From contig CAUYUJ010019358.1 in the NCBI GenBank assembly GCA_963575745.1, positions 116,001-180,000 of the forward strand: DNA of 64,000 nt, written 5' to 3'. The DNA comes from Prorocentrum cordatum. Lineage: Eukaryota; Sar; Dinophyceae; Prorocentrales; Prorocentraceae. The translations under genes and the position numbers were made by a program. The notes under the pieces are model-generated. The model saw nothing but the letters and a program-made list of their open reading frames with translations, searched no databases and was not told the DNA's origin. This document shows, in pieces, positions 50,065-59,850 of this stretch (position 1 is the stretch's first letter; each line of letters starts with the position of its first letter).

Positions 50065-50932
50065 TGCGATTAGGATCGCCGTCTTTTCTCAACCAGCGTG
50101 GGAACTTGTACTTTCTGCTAGGCGTGGTTGACTTCCCAACAGGACATTTACTGCGGAGGTAATCCTCTGCTGTCTCACCAGGTGTCTTAGCTTCTTGCAC
50201 GGCCGTCGCAGGGGCCAAAAGGGGTTCGCGGGGCGGCTGGGCCGCCCGCGCGAATGCAACGTTACCCGAGGCGGCTGGGCCGCTCGGTGCAGCAGTGTCA
50301 CTAGGAACGGCTGAGCCGCCCAGTGCTGTGATGTTGTCCGAGGCGACAGGGCCGCTCGGTGCAGAACCGCTCTCCGAGACGGCTATGCCGCTCGGTGCCT
50401 TAGCAGGTGCTGCCTTCTTCAATTCGTCGACGGCCATGCGCATGTGCACATCATTTTGCACGCCCTCATTTGCCAACCGAAGGCGTTTCCCTTTTGGGGG
50501 CATCCCCGGACAGAAATCTGGACCACGCGGCAAGAAGTAATGATCGTCTTGCCACGGGAAAAAGTCTGTATATGCCATCCCCCGCTTCAGAAAGTCGATG
50601 AACGCTTCTGAATAATATGAATGGATCGCCCCACCCCCAGACCCGTCTTGGACGGCCGGGAATGCTTTGTGATCCAAAGCTGTTGCGAACGGACGTGTCT
50701 TGAACACAGACCTGGGCACATTGCCTTCTACTGGGCTCCAGTCTTGCCAGCGCATGACTAGCTCATTGACGGTGGCCGCTTGCGCTGTGTACCCGTCAGC
50801 TCTTGTTGTCCTTGTTACGCTACCCCCCTGGACGGCTGAGCCGCCAGAGGGTTGGCGAAAGAACCATGCGGCAATATTAGCGGTCTTGAACATGTGCTCA
50901 GCGCACAACTGCCCCGCGGTCACTTTAACCAT
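49973..50932 (-). CDS. TRADGYT / PRGPDF ORF of the A2 module
   Basis: ORF of 319 residues. The first part (AGQLCAEHMFKTANIAAWFF, RTTRADGYTAQAATVNELVM) matches the end of the A1 904-residue ORF; then DFLKRGMAYTDFFPWQDDHY and FLPRGPDF, which in A1 lie between the two ORFs at 16530-16730. From residue 175 (VHMRMAVDELKKAAPAKAPS) it matches the start of the A1 HGTS ORF, including its hairpin-coded SGIAVSES and GGSAVPSD steps. This ORF therefore shows that the two A1 ORFs were once one reading frame. Confidence 0.6.
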   Translation of the reverse strand: MVKVTAGQLCAEHMFKTANIAAWFFRQPSGGSAVQGGSVTRTTRADGYTAQAATVNELVMRWQDWSPVEGNVPRSVFKTRPFATALDHKAFPAVQDGSGGGAIHSYYSEAFIDFLKRGMAYTDFFPWQDDHYFLPRGPDFCPGMPPKGKRLRLANEGVQNDVHMRMAVDELKKAAPAKAPSGIAVSESGSAPSGPVASDNITALGGSAVPSDTAAPSGPAASGNVAFARAAQPPREPLLAPATAVQEAKTPGETAEDYLRSKCPVGKSTTPSRKYKFPRWLRKDGDPNRNELGTGLALPCAIPSNEKVAPQKCARPKSR

Positions 50933-50935
50933 TTG

Positions 50936-51785
50936 TCAGCCCTTATCCATCTTGTAGTCATCATGGTCAGGAGCGAAATGATAAAGGCCCCCCTGGCGGT
51001 GCCGCAATTTGCGGTAAAGGCTCACACCGTCGAGAATCATCATCCGCGGGAAAATTCCCACGGCTTTGTATCTTTCAATCCGACGGTTCATTGTAGCCCC
51101 TGACAAGAATGGCGACATCAACCCACATCTGGTTCACGCCAGATCCGTTTGACCGCCAAAATCGATGGTCTCCGCCAACATACATGATCTCTATTGCTCC
51201 GTCTCCCGCACGGAGGATCGCGTCGTCCACCAGCTTAATCGCGTTTTCTTCAATTATTCGGAGGCTTCCAGCGAAAGCTGCTGGGTTCTCTTGTCGCTGT
51301 GGCCCAGCGCCAACTCCGATCAATTCGCCGGTTCCATCAACAATGTCATTAAAATTCCAGAAGATGAAACGGATCGGCGTGTGAGCCCCTTTTATATAGT
51401 GACTGTGCTGGTCCCAATTAAATTTCACAGGCTCCTCCTTAAGTTCAGGGGCCATGCACCCACTCGTGACCTTCTGCGAGCTGCCATGCACATGTTCCCG
51501 CAAATGGTACTCGGGGAGAAGACTGGGCTTGTTTTTCTTGGGCGCATCACGAAAAGAGATCGTATAATCCGAGACAATGTGGACGGACTAAGACCAATAC
51601 TTGTATGCCCCACTGTCCATGAAGCACAATGGATGGAAGAAATATGTGACTGGCTTTCCTGTGTCAATCATAGCCGCGATATCCTCGCCAACAAATGGAA
51701 TCCATGAGTGTCCATTCACTCGAGCAATCTGCGTGATGGCCTGGCACTTTTGAAGAAACGTTAACTTAAGAGCCCAGTCTTTCAA
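50936..51785 (-). pseudogene. DGVSLY region of the A2 module, three frames
   Basis: ORFs at 51588-51785 (KLTFLQKCQAITQIARVNGH, SWIPFVGEDIAAM), 51075-51503 (HTPIRFIFWNFNDIVDGTGE, AIEIMYVGGDHRFWRSNGSG) and 50936-51121 (RMMILDGVSLYRKLRHRQGG, LYHFAPDHDDYKM). They align in order with the C-terminal half of the A1 904-residue ORF. Two frameshifts or stops separate them. The G-G-D-H, D-G-V-S-L-Y and F-A-P-x-H motifs are kept in both copies. Confidence 0.6.
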
Positions 51786-51839
51786 CTGCGGGTCTGTGAT
51801 ATCAACATAAAGCTGAAGAATCTCATTCGCCTTCGAGTG

Positions 51840-53000
51840 TCATTCTTTCGTCGGTGCCCTGGGATCCAGCGCGAAGTTCTTCTGCAGCCGATGATAATCA
51901 AGAACGGTCCAGGGACCCCGCCCGAGGTAAGGCGGGTCGTCCTGTTCGCCGCTTGCCGTTGTTGGCCCCTCGTCAGGGGGCCCGCCTCCACCGTCTCCCC
52001 CAGAGGGGTTACCCGGAGGCGGAACATCTCCCGAGGGAGAACCTCCCGAGCCAAGTGGAGCTCCTCCACCACCGGCTGGGCCGGGTGGAGAGCCGCCGCC
52101 CGCCCCGCCACCGGCTTGGCCGCGCGGGGCAGGCGGGCCCGAGGCTGACCCGGCGGATGGCCCGCCGGCAGCCTGTCGGCCGACACCGGGATTGTCCAAC
52201 GAAGACTGAGCAATGACAGTGTCTGTCTGATGACTCGCCGAATCGACTGGGTCGTTCGGGGCCTCTGCTGCCAAACGTGGCCTTTTCGACGGCGATTGCT
52301 CATCGGCCTCGCCGCCAAGTCCATCCTTCGCAAGCCAAGCATCAAAGTCTGAGGGGCGCGACCACGACGGTTGTTCCTTGCGCCAACGAATCGCCTCTTG
52401 TGGGGAGACCTCAAAGTGATTTGCTCCGGCTGTAGTGGCGAGGGCCTCCTCAACGACATGCGCGGGCGCGTGGGACAAACCCTCGACAACAGGCATGGCA
52501 AATATCGTGCCCCAACCATCCCCAATGGCTTTGCCACGGGAAGGCGTCTTCGGTGAGAGGCCCCAAATATTCAGCCACAAGTCTGGGGCTCCTTCTGTCC
52601 ATCTGTCCCTAACTGGGACGCTCACAAAGTCTCCGTGGATCGTCTTCCGCCGCATGGCCGGGCCAACGGTGGGACCCGCGACCTCTCCTTTTTCAAGAGT
52701 TCGGACTGGGCGACGAGCTTCCCCCGGTGCATTTGTATACAACCTACAGACCAATCTCGTCATTTCATCTGGGTAAGACTGAAAGAATGTCCCCACCGGG
52801 ATTTGGTCTAGATTTGGGGGGGCACAATCGAAACGGCACGTTTCCAATCTTTCGAACGTAGTCCAATGTGCTGTCCACGGGTCCTGCGAGACTTGAGAAA
52901 ACAGACGTTCAGAGATCGTCTGTGATGTGTCGGCTAGCTCAGCCTTCAGTGCGGTAACGACTTGGTCGTTCCGTCTGTATAGAGTGTCATGCCTCCGCAT
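51840..53000 (-). CDS. WTEG-WLNIWG ORF of the A2 module
   Basis: ORF of 386 residues. From about residue 130 it matches A1: DRWTEGAPDLWLNIWG, GDGWGTIFAMPVVEGLSHAP, HVVEEALATT and EAIRWRKEQPSW, then a Gly/Pro-rich linker with hairpin insertions, and YLGRGPWTVLDY. The first 125 residues (MRRHDTLYRRNDQVVTALKA, FERLETCRFDCAPPNLDQIP) have no match in A1. It ends at about 51840 where the frame changes to the next part. Confidence 0.6.
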   Translation of the reverse strand: MRRHDTLYRRNDQVVTALKAELADTSQTISERLFSQVSQDPWTAHWTTFERLETCRFDCAPPNLDQIPVGTFFQSYPDEMTRLVCRLYTNAPGEARRPVRTLEKGEVAGPTVGPAMRRKTIHGDFVSVPVRDRWTEGAPDLWLNIWGLSPKTPSRGKAIGDGWGTIFAMPVVEGLSHAPAHVVEEALATTAGANHFEVSPQEAIRWRKEQPSWSRPSDFDAWLAKDGLGGEADEQSPSKRPRLAAEAPNDPVDSASHQTDTVIAQSSLDNPGVGRQAAGGPSAGSASGPPAPRGQAGGGAGGGSPPGPAGGGGAPLGSGGSPSGDVPPPGNPSGGDGGGGPPDEGPTTASGEQDDPPYLGRGPWTVLDYHRLQKNFALDPRAPTKE

Positions 53001-53559
53001 CGTGAAGCGCCAAGTCCACCCCCGTTTGCGAGCAAACTTGATGGCCCCCCTGTAATTCGGCCTGTGCCATTCTCTCTTTTCATCGGGAAAACAACGGAAG
53101 ATGGGATTCTCCTTTCGGGAACTATCTATCTTTTCCTTGAACGGAGATAGCTACTCTTTTGGCAATCTGGCTGTCTTGGAAGGCCTTGCGTCGCCGCCGC
53201 GCCGCGCAGACAACCGCCGAAGGCTTCCGCGCGCAGCCGGCGCGCGGAAAAACGCAGAGGTGGATGGCAAAAATACAGCCGGCCTCGCAGGCCAACGGCG
53301 GCGAAGGAAAAATGTCGCCAGGCCTGCGCCGGGCGCGCGCGCAAACGCGCCGGCGCGCAACCATTTCAAGGGCCACGCAGGCGAGGCATCGAAATTATCG
53401 GGCGCGCTGTCCTGGGGCGCGACGCACGCCTTTCCGCGCGTCGGCCGGGCTGTTCTTAGGCGCGCCGAGACTTGCGCACGCCCCGGAGAAGCACGGCGCC
53501 CCGGCTGCGCCGGGCCTCTACTTGCGCGCGCGCATGGGAACAACGGAGGATCTCGAAGC

Positions 53560-54090
53560 CGCTCTGCGACGCGCTGGAGTGGTGGCACGAGGCGCTCGCT
53601 TGCCGTGTAGTGGAACCCCGCGAGTGGCTCCCCGACTCGCGGCCTCCTGCGCTCTTGCTGTGCGATGCGCGCGGGGAACCGCCGCGACTCGCCGCGGTGC
53701 TTGGCCGCGGACCAGCTCAGCTTAAGAGGTCGCCCCGCCCGCCGCGTAGCTCCGGCGGGCCAGCGCACTCGCCGCGCCCGCGCGCGGCGACCCGGCGCCA
53801 GCTCGCCGCAGGCTCTTCGAATAGAGAAGCGACGCTCAGATTGCTGGCTTAGAGATTCTTACGATCGCGGTCGGGCTGTCGACCTTCGCAGAAGCTCTGC
53901 GAGGGCGCAAGGTGCGGATCTTCTTCGACAACGTAGTGGCGGAAGGGGGCCCTCCGCCGCGGCGCCGTGCGCGCGTTCGACCACAATCTTCTGATTCACA
54001 GCGCGCGGTCCCTCGCCTTGGCCGAACGAACCCACGCGCGGGTGGATCGCGCCCCCAGCAAGCTGAATATCCGATCTGCCATCATGCGAG
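53560..54090 (+). pseudogene. RNase H domain of the DIRS-like relic
   Basis: Read over several frames: ALEWWHEALACRVVEP and PALLLCDARGEPPRLAAVL (53565-53700); DAQIAGLEILTIAVGLSTFA followed by EALRGRKVRIFFDN (about 53835-53932); RAFDHNLLIHSARSLALAER and RAPSKLNI (about 53967-54080). The order D-A-R-G, L-E-I-L, F-x-D-N, and the final A-P-S-K-x-N-I matches RNase H of retroelements that I know from dinoflagellate sequences, where the end usually reads PSKFNIADLPSR; here NIADLPSR has become NIRSAIMR. Frameshifts lie near 53720-53830 and 53945. The first may be an unspliced intron. Confidence 0.65.
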
Positions 54091-55668
54091 CAGCACGGGC
54101 TACTGGCAAAGATGGGCGCGGCCCGCGTGGCGCCCGCGATTGCGCCGGCGTTTCTGCGCAGCGGTTTCGCATGGGCCCGCGTTCGTTGCATAGGGGATAA
54201 GATATAAAACGTGCCCACTCGCGTGTCGTAAATAAATTGCGCTGCCCAGGCGCGGCTTTCACGCGCTCCATCTTCCGCTGGGTGCATGGCGCAAGTGCGG
54301 CCCCAGAGGCGCAGCGCGGATGGTCGCCGCGCGCGGGATTTTGACAGCATGCCATTGACGGCGTCCGATTTGCGCCCTTTGGATCCGTCTGCGCCGCTGC
54401 CGCTGTTAATCTGGGCGGCTTGGCTATTTGTGCAGAACGATTTCGTGTCTAAGTGGGAATTGAGAGGCGCCCTCGTGGGCGACCTCGTCGGGTTGCACGA
54501 CGCCCCTGGTGAGGCGCGCGCCGATCAGGTTGCCCGGCTGATCGCGAGCGCGAGTTCAAGCCAGGAAAGTGGCGGGGCGCCCCCCCTCGAGCGCCCGCTG
54601 CGCTCGCGGCGGCGCTCTGTCCGACCGGTCGCAGGCGCCGCCAAGGGCGGTGGCGGCGCCGTGGGCCGCGCGAGTGCTGCGCGGAGCCGCTCGCCCGGTT
54701 CCCCCGGTCGCGCCGCTCAGAGGCAGGCGAGGGGGCTCGTCGTCGACGAGCCAGCGAGGCTCGTGGCAGCGGCGACGGCGCGCGCGGCGGGGGCTGGCGC
54801 CGGTCCCCAGCGCGGGCCCCGCGCCGCTGCGGGGGCGTTGCGCGCGACATTGCCTTCCGCGTGCGACAGAGCTGACTGGGTGCGCGCCGCATGGGCGGCC
54901 GCTCTTCTGGGCAGCTGCCCGGCAAGCATAGCCAGCGTGCAGTCTGGTCTGCGCTGCTGGTTCCGAACCAGTGGTTCGCATACGCTGGCGCGATTCTGGA
55001 CCTCCGGCCTGGCCAGGCCTTGCCCCCGACCGCTGAGGGCTTGGCGTCGTGGAGCCTGACCTTCAGGTGCCCGGGCACCTTTGCGAACTACGTAGCGCGT
55101 TCGTTTGGGTTGCTTGCTCGCGGGCGCCGAGGTCACGGTGTTTGGGCACCCAGCCGTCAGACGTGCAAAGGCGGCAGTGGCCAAGCGAGGTCTGCATGTG
55201 CCTCGCTCGCCGCAATTCGTCAGACTGCCGCTCCTGGAAAGGCTGGTTGCGGGGGCAGATGAGGGCCCGGCGGGGCACACGTGGGCGCTGCTATGGCTGC
55301 TCTCGCACGCGTTCCTGCTAGGCGTGCCCTCGGAGGCCTTGCCTGCGCGCGCGGGCGACAGCGGGCGCCCGCCGTCCTGGCAAGCGGGCGTTCTTCTGCG
55401 GGGAGACGAGCATTGTTTGCGGCTGCGGCAGCGCAAGAACAGGAGACAAGGGAGTCTCCTCACGCGCAAATGCTGGTGCGCGAACTCCCCGTCCACCTGT
55501 CCGGTCCACGTGTTGGGGCGTCGGCTGGCCGGGTACCAGCAGGGCGAACAATTGTTCCCGGGGATCACACCCGCGCTGGCCCTTGGCACGCTGCGCGGTG
55601 CGCTCCACGCGCTGGGCGTGCCCGACGCTGCCTGCTATCGCACGCACGATTTCCGAAAGGGCCATGCC

Positions 55669-55732
55669 GATGCGAGTCGCCCTGTGCGCGCGGCGCCCGG
55701 CCCAGGGCGCGGGCAAGCGGCGAGCGGCTCAG
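55669..55732 (+). other. Putative GA-AG intron in the tyrosine recombinase
   Basis: 64 bases between GGCCATGCC and GATATGCGAG. Removal brings HDFRKGHA next to DMRVSGCTLAEIL in frame. The intron starts GATGCGAG and the downstream exon starts GATATGCGAG, so a short near-repeat flanks it. Donor choice is ambiguous by some bases. GA-AG introns are known from dinoflagellate genes. Confidence 0.5.
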
Positions 55733-55788
55733 GATATGCGAGTTTCAGGCTGCACCCTCGCGGAGATTCTTCGCGTTGGTGAATGGAG

Positions 55789-55842
55789 GCGCGATGCTGC
55801 GCCCCTGTCTCGCGCGCGACGTCCGCGCGGGCGCGCGCCCAG
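55789..55842 (+). other. Putative GC-AG intron in the tyrosine recombinase
   Basis: 54 bases starting GCGCGATGC and ending GCGCCCAG. Removal joins GGTGAATGGAG to GTCCCGGGCT, which reads G-E-W-R-S-R-A-F-L-A-Y-L-D, exactly the form expected between box III and the catalytic Tyr. AG-G stands at both junctions, as in dinoflagellate introns. Confidence 0.65.
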
Positions 55843-56044
55843 GTCCCGGGCTTTCCTTGCATACTTGGACACGCACGCATTGGAACGCGACGCCGCTATT
55901 TCGGCCCATGTTGCCGAGTCGTCGGGCGACGGAGCGTGAGCGCTGCCCGATCGGCTTCACGCACAACGCGGCCTGCTGGCGATGCGGGGTTCGGGCGCGC
56001 CGCGTGTGCGCCGCACGCAGCTCTAGGGTGCCTGCTGGCGATAA

Positions 56045-56212
56045 GGGTTTCTTGCGCCCTGGCGTTCCGTGCGGCATCCAGGCAAGGCGCGCCGCGCGGC
56101 GCGGCCTGGCCAGGGGAGACCGCAGGAGGGCGCCGACACCCATCGACGTGGGCGCAAGCACCCCGTGACAGGGTGGCGCTTTGCAGCGCCGCGCGTCATA
56201 TGTGATTGGCCC
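56045..56212. repeat. Direct repeat, copy 1, 3' of the tyrosine recombinase
   Basis: About 170 bases matching 56473-56645: GGGTTTCTTGC-CCCTGGCG, GTGCGGCATCCAGGC, GGCCTGGCCAGGGGAGACCG, CGCCGACACCCATCGACGT and GGTGGCGCTTTGCAGCGCCG. The two copies are 428 bases apart. Direct repeats of this kind at the 3' side of a tyrosine-recombinase element may be its split terminal repeats. Confidence 0.75.
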
Positions 56213-56472
56213 ATCAACGTCCTTGGGCCCCGGAGGGGTCCTGGGGTGTTTGTGGGCGGTCACAAATTCGTCCGCTGGCGCGTTCGCGGGCCGCGCCCGC
56301 GCTCGGTAGCGCGGCCCGCCGCCACACGCCGCGCGAGTCAGCAGTGCCGCCGACAGAAGCGGCCGTGGGGCGCGCGCCCGCGCACGGCTGAGCCCTCCTC
56401 GCAGCGCTGAGCGTCGCGGTGCGGCGCTGCGGGGAGGTTGCTGTTTCCTTCCCACCCGCCACCCTTCTTTGA

Positions 56473-56645
56473 GGGTTTCTTGCACCCTGGCGCTCCGTGC
56501 GGCATCCAGGCCAGGCGCGCCGCGCGGCGCGGCCTGGCCAGGGGAGACCGCATGGGGGGCGCCGACACCCATCGACGTAGGTGCAGGCACCCCGTGGCAG
56601 GGTGGTGGCGCTTTGCAGCGCCGCACGTAATTAGTGACATCACCA
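56473..56645. repeat. Direct repeat, copy 2, 3' of the tyrosine recombinase
   Basis: Partner of 56045-56212, about 85-90% identical by eye. Between the copies is GC-rich DNA without a gene. Confidence 0.75.
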
Positions 56646-56649
56646 CTCG

Positions 56650-59060
56650 TTGCTGGGAACCTTGGTGTCAAGAGCTGTTTAAAACGTGTTACGCTCAAGT
56701 GGGCCCCCCTTCGCCCCTCCCCTGGAAACCCTGTCTACAAAACTATCCGCCCCACCAGAACGTCATCACTCGTACCTCGCTCTTTCCGTCACCTGGCCCG
56801 GCATTGGAAAGAAAAGAACGTTTCAAAAACTTGCCCGAGAGGGTTCATGGCTCCGGTAGTTCTGGAAAGCCTCGGCGTTCAAACTGCTAGTGCTGATGCT
56901 CACGATGCTGCTGCTACTGCTGCCACTGAAGCTGACACTGCTGTTGGCACTGCTGTTAAAGCCTTGGGGTACAGGCTGCTGCTGTTGTTCAGGCGGCTCG
57001 AACGTGACCGCGTTTTCGACATCTTCACAAAAGGACCCCGCCAGAAATATTTGACATTGTCAGGGGGCGGGGCGCGGGGGGAGGCTCTCTCTCTCTCTCT
57101 CTCTCTCGTCAACGAGTTCAATGCAGATTTGCCGCTGACGCATTTCACAATCTCTGTTTCCTGGTATTCGATTGACCTAACTTACAAGAAAAATGCGTAT
57201 CAACGGGGCGGTGCGCGAGATAGCCAAGACCAGGCCTCGACAACGAGAATGCCCACGGAAGGCCATCCGCATAGAGGCATGAATCGCCGGGCCTTCTTGC
57301 ATTCAACATATTTGTTATATTCTCTGGCGATGGTACCGAAAGGGCCAATTCAGAGGATATCGTACACAAGCATTTTTCCCTCAAGCGGTAGCATGTTGTT
57401 AATTATGTCGGGGTGTCGTAACGTGACATTGCCGTCTAGTGGCGTTCTGACTGTGTGATTATTTGGCAAGCGTTGCTCTTTCTCTCTCTCTCTCTCTCTC
57501 TCACTTCCTCCATCGGTTCATCTGCGAGACTCAGGATGACGGAGGTGGGGCAGGAGAAACATTCGACGGGACAAGGGGGGCGCGAAGCCCCATCGCCAAG
57601 GTGAAGCCTGGGTAGGGCCGGCAGTGCGAAGAAAGCTCCACGGGGAAAGGGGGGCACGAAGCCCAAGAGGTTCTGATCAGCTGGGGCATCACCAAGACCC
57701 AGGACGCCTTCCTGAGACTTTCTGATCCTTGCTGCCAAGCGGTCCTTACGAATGCGGTTCTACTCTTGCCAGATCCACTGCTGTTTGATCAAGATTTGAA
57801 AGGGGAGGCAGATCACGCTCTCACAAAAACATGCACATGCACACTTGTTCTCCTCCGACGCGGCGATGGGTTACTGTCACCGGAAATGTAAACACGGTGA
57901 AGGGACATGCTGGCAGATCAATATTTGTGAATGCGTGGCCGACGCTGAAGCCCCCCCAAACACATACGCTCGCGCGCGCACGCACACACATACACGCACA
58001 CACAGACACGCACGTACGCACGCACTCACTCGCATCCATTGACGCGAAGCACGCACAATCACAGCACGCACACACAAACAGACACACGATAAATACACAG
58101 CACTCGCGCAAGTAAAGACGTTTCGGCCACTTCGCATGAAACTGGACTCGCACATGCAGCAATGATGGGGATACCAGAAGATGCAACTGCCCTCCCCCTC
58201 GGAGGCTGCTTGTCCTTGTACCGCTTCGCCGAGCGACTTGCGTCTTCGGAGTTCATGCCCGCACTGCCACCGTCGCCGAAGGACTGGAGGAGGCAGAGGA
58301 GGATCAGGAGACAATAAGTGCATCATTCCTTATCAGGCTCCGCTGCTGCTCGGGGCACGAACGGTCGGCCCCGAGTTGAGGGAACATGCAGTGCTCCCAA
58401 CCTCTCTGCTGCCCGTCGCTCGTCGCTCAAAATACCTTCCCTGCCTTTCCTGAATCATATGCGGGGAAGGACCGATTCATCGTTACGGACGCCGTCGAAG
58501 GAGCGCGGCGCAGGAAGTTGAGAGAGCGAGCGGGGTAGAAACCCAACAATTAGATCTAGAAAGCCACAGCCAAGGAGGATAATAACACGTTACCGCCTGT
58601 TCCCGTTTTGCTCGAACAGGGCGCTTTGCATGGACTGTCGTATCATTGCTCTTTCGAGAGGTCTGTAGGTATGTAGTACCACGTGCACGCCGCGTGCCAT
58701 GTGAAATGCAAGTTGAAGCCGTGGCAGGGATATTTTCCCATTCTCCCCCGAGCTGTTCAGACTTAGTTGTTAATTGGGCGCGCGACTTGTTTACAACGCC
58801 ATGTGTCCATACGACTACCGTGAACGATTCATTTCTACACAACAGCTCAGAACGGCATGCACCAACAAACTTCACGCAGAGAAAATGGACAGGCATTTGA
58901 TATGGTATGAACGACAGTCGAGTCGTCAACCTGGCTGCCGTCGCTCCCCCAGGCTGCACTTCAGTGGCCGCTCGCATACGGGGGCGCACCCTCTCGGGGC
59001 TGAGTTGCTAGTTTTGGCAATGCATGTGGCGTTTCCTTCGGATGGGACCGAAACTTTAGA
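56650..59060. other. Unassigned DNA with microsatellites
   Basis: GCTGAT/CTGCTG-rich part at 56885-56960, CTCTCT runs at 57082-57108 and 57477-57505, and CACACGCA-rich DNA at 57960-58090. ORFs (up to 274 residues, 56634-57458) lack conserved features, and the best ones run through the microsatellites. I see no gene I can support. Confidence 0.55.
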
Positions 59061-59067
59061 GCTGGTC

Positions 59068-59850
59068 GGGAGGCCCAATCAGATGCTTCGCCTGAGGCGA
59101 CGTCCGACCGTGTTGTATCGTATCAACGATAATGCCAGAATTCGGAAGGAGCCGCGACGATGATACATCTCAAAAGGAAAAGGTGGAACCTTTCCTGTCT
59201 CGAGATGAGGTAGCGGCCCGCGGTGCGGCCCGGTCAAATAGGTGGCCGGTCACTGGGCCAAAATGGCCGAAGACAAACGATCGATCCCTCTCGCCTTTGC
59301 CCCTCCTCCTTCAGAGTCGGGGGGGGGGTGGTGGAGACGAAGCGTGAGTCCGCTTCCGGCCTTACTCAGCGACACACACACACATATATCTATATATATA
59401 CATATACATATATACACATATATATGTATATATATATATATATATATGCATGTTTGCACATGTATATTTACATTACACAAGAAAGGCGGCAGTCGGCTGG
59501 TTCAACCTAGGCAGGTCACCCCACATATTATTAATCCTCAGGCGGCTCAGATTGTCTCGCCTGGCCCGCCCTGTAGGGAGTGTGTCGTTTCAAATCGTGC
59601 TTGAAGGATTGTATTCCCTCCATGACTTGCAGGAGCATGTATCTGTCGATGCTCCTCCCTTTGGCGTGACCATCCGCCGTCATATCGCGAGTGTGCCACC
59701 ACTGCGCACAATGCACGACACCGCGCTCCATCACTTGCCGTATCCAACTGATGCGACCCAAACGTGTACATTCAGTCGGCTTCTTCAGGTCTTTGTTTGA
59801 CAAAGACATGGACACGGATTCTGCATCAATGGTCATAGTGACCTTAATAC
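59068..59850 (-). mobile_element. Element B, copy 2: 5'-truncated fragment
   Basis: In minus-strand direction: the end of RNase H (59531 to about 59850; TMTIDAESVSMSLSNKDLKK, LGRISWIRQVMERG, MTADGHAKGRSIDRYMLLQV, GIQSFKHDLKRH) and then an LTR-like end (59068-59375) homologous to 38085-38420. Similarity to copy 1 stops at about 59850, inside RNase H, so only the 3' end is kept. A TATATA/CACACA microsatellite (59376-59460) lies between the LTR-like part and the coding part. Confidence 0.75.
59376..59460. repeat. CACACA / TATATA microsatellite
   Basis: CACACACACATATATC followed by TATATATATATATATGC. It sits inside the truncated element B copy. Confidence 0.95.

Larger units (their letters stand above)
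42646..53040 (-). mobile_element. Element A2: 3' module and 3' LTR of an A-family element, without gag-pol
   Basis: A2 matches the A1 extra module from the WTEG-WLNIWG region to the 3' LTR, in the same order, about 10.4 kb long. Upstream of about 53040 there is no PCTGGSP ORF, RNase H or other pol part; the sequence changes to the DIRS-like relic. So A2 is either a 5'-truncated copy or a fragment left by later insertion and deletion. Similarity to A1 is clear at protein level and lower in DNA, and both copies carry frameshifts at different places. Confidence 0.8.
54860..55939 (+). pseudogene. Tyrosine recombinase with short non-canonical introns
   Basis: Joined by eye: SVQSGLRCWF and AYAGAILDLRPGQALPP, TFANYVA, LLAGAEVTVFGHPAVRRAKA, LLSHAFLLGVPSEALPA, LRLRQRKNRRQGS, CPVHVLGRRLAGYQQGEQLF and YRTHDFRKGHA. 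The H-x-x-R of box II is at 55645-55656. Removal of 55669-55732 and 55789-55842 joins RVSGCTLAEILRVGEW to RSRAFLAYLD, with the nucleophile Tyr at 55862-55864. Two lesions remain: a 14-base insertion with duplicated TGGTTC near 54960, and one extra base near 55103. So the gene is probably dead. The enzyme would integrate the circular DNA copy. Confidence 0.75.
53160..56650 (+). mobile_element. DIRS-like retroelement relic with RNase H and tyrosine recombinase
   Basis: On the plus strand an RNase H domain (53560-54090) is followed by a tyrosine recombinase (54860-55939), the combination that marks DIRS-type retroelements, and then by two 170-bp direct repeats (56045-56212, 56473-56645). A reverse transcriptase would be expected before RNase H; between 53160 and 53560 I can read only Arg/Ala-rich ORFs, so it is missing or too degraded. 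The GC content is much higher than in A2 next to it. The limits are estimates. Confidence 0.6.

Noticed and set aside
56634-57458. ORF of 274 residues as a gene
   Set aside because: It crosses a GCT-rich run and a CTCTCT run, and has no similarity I can recognise.
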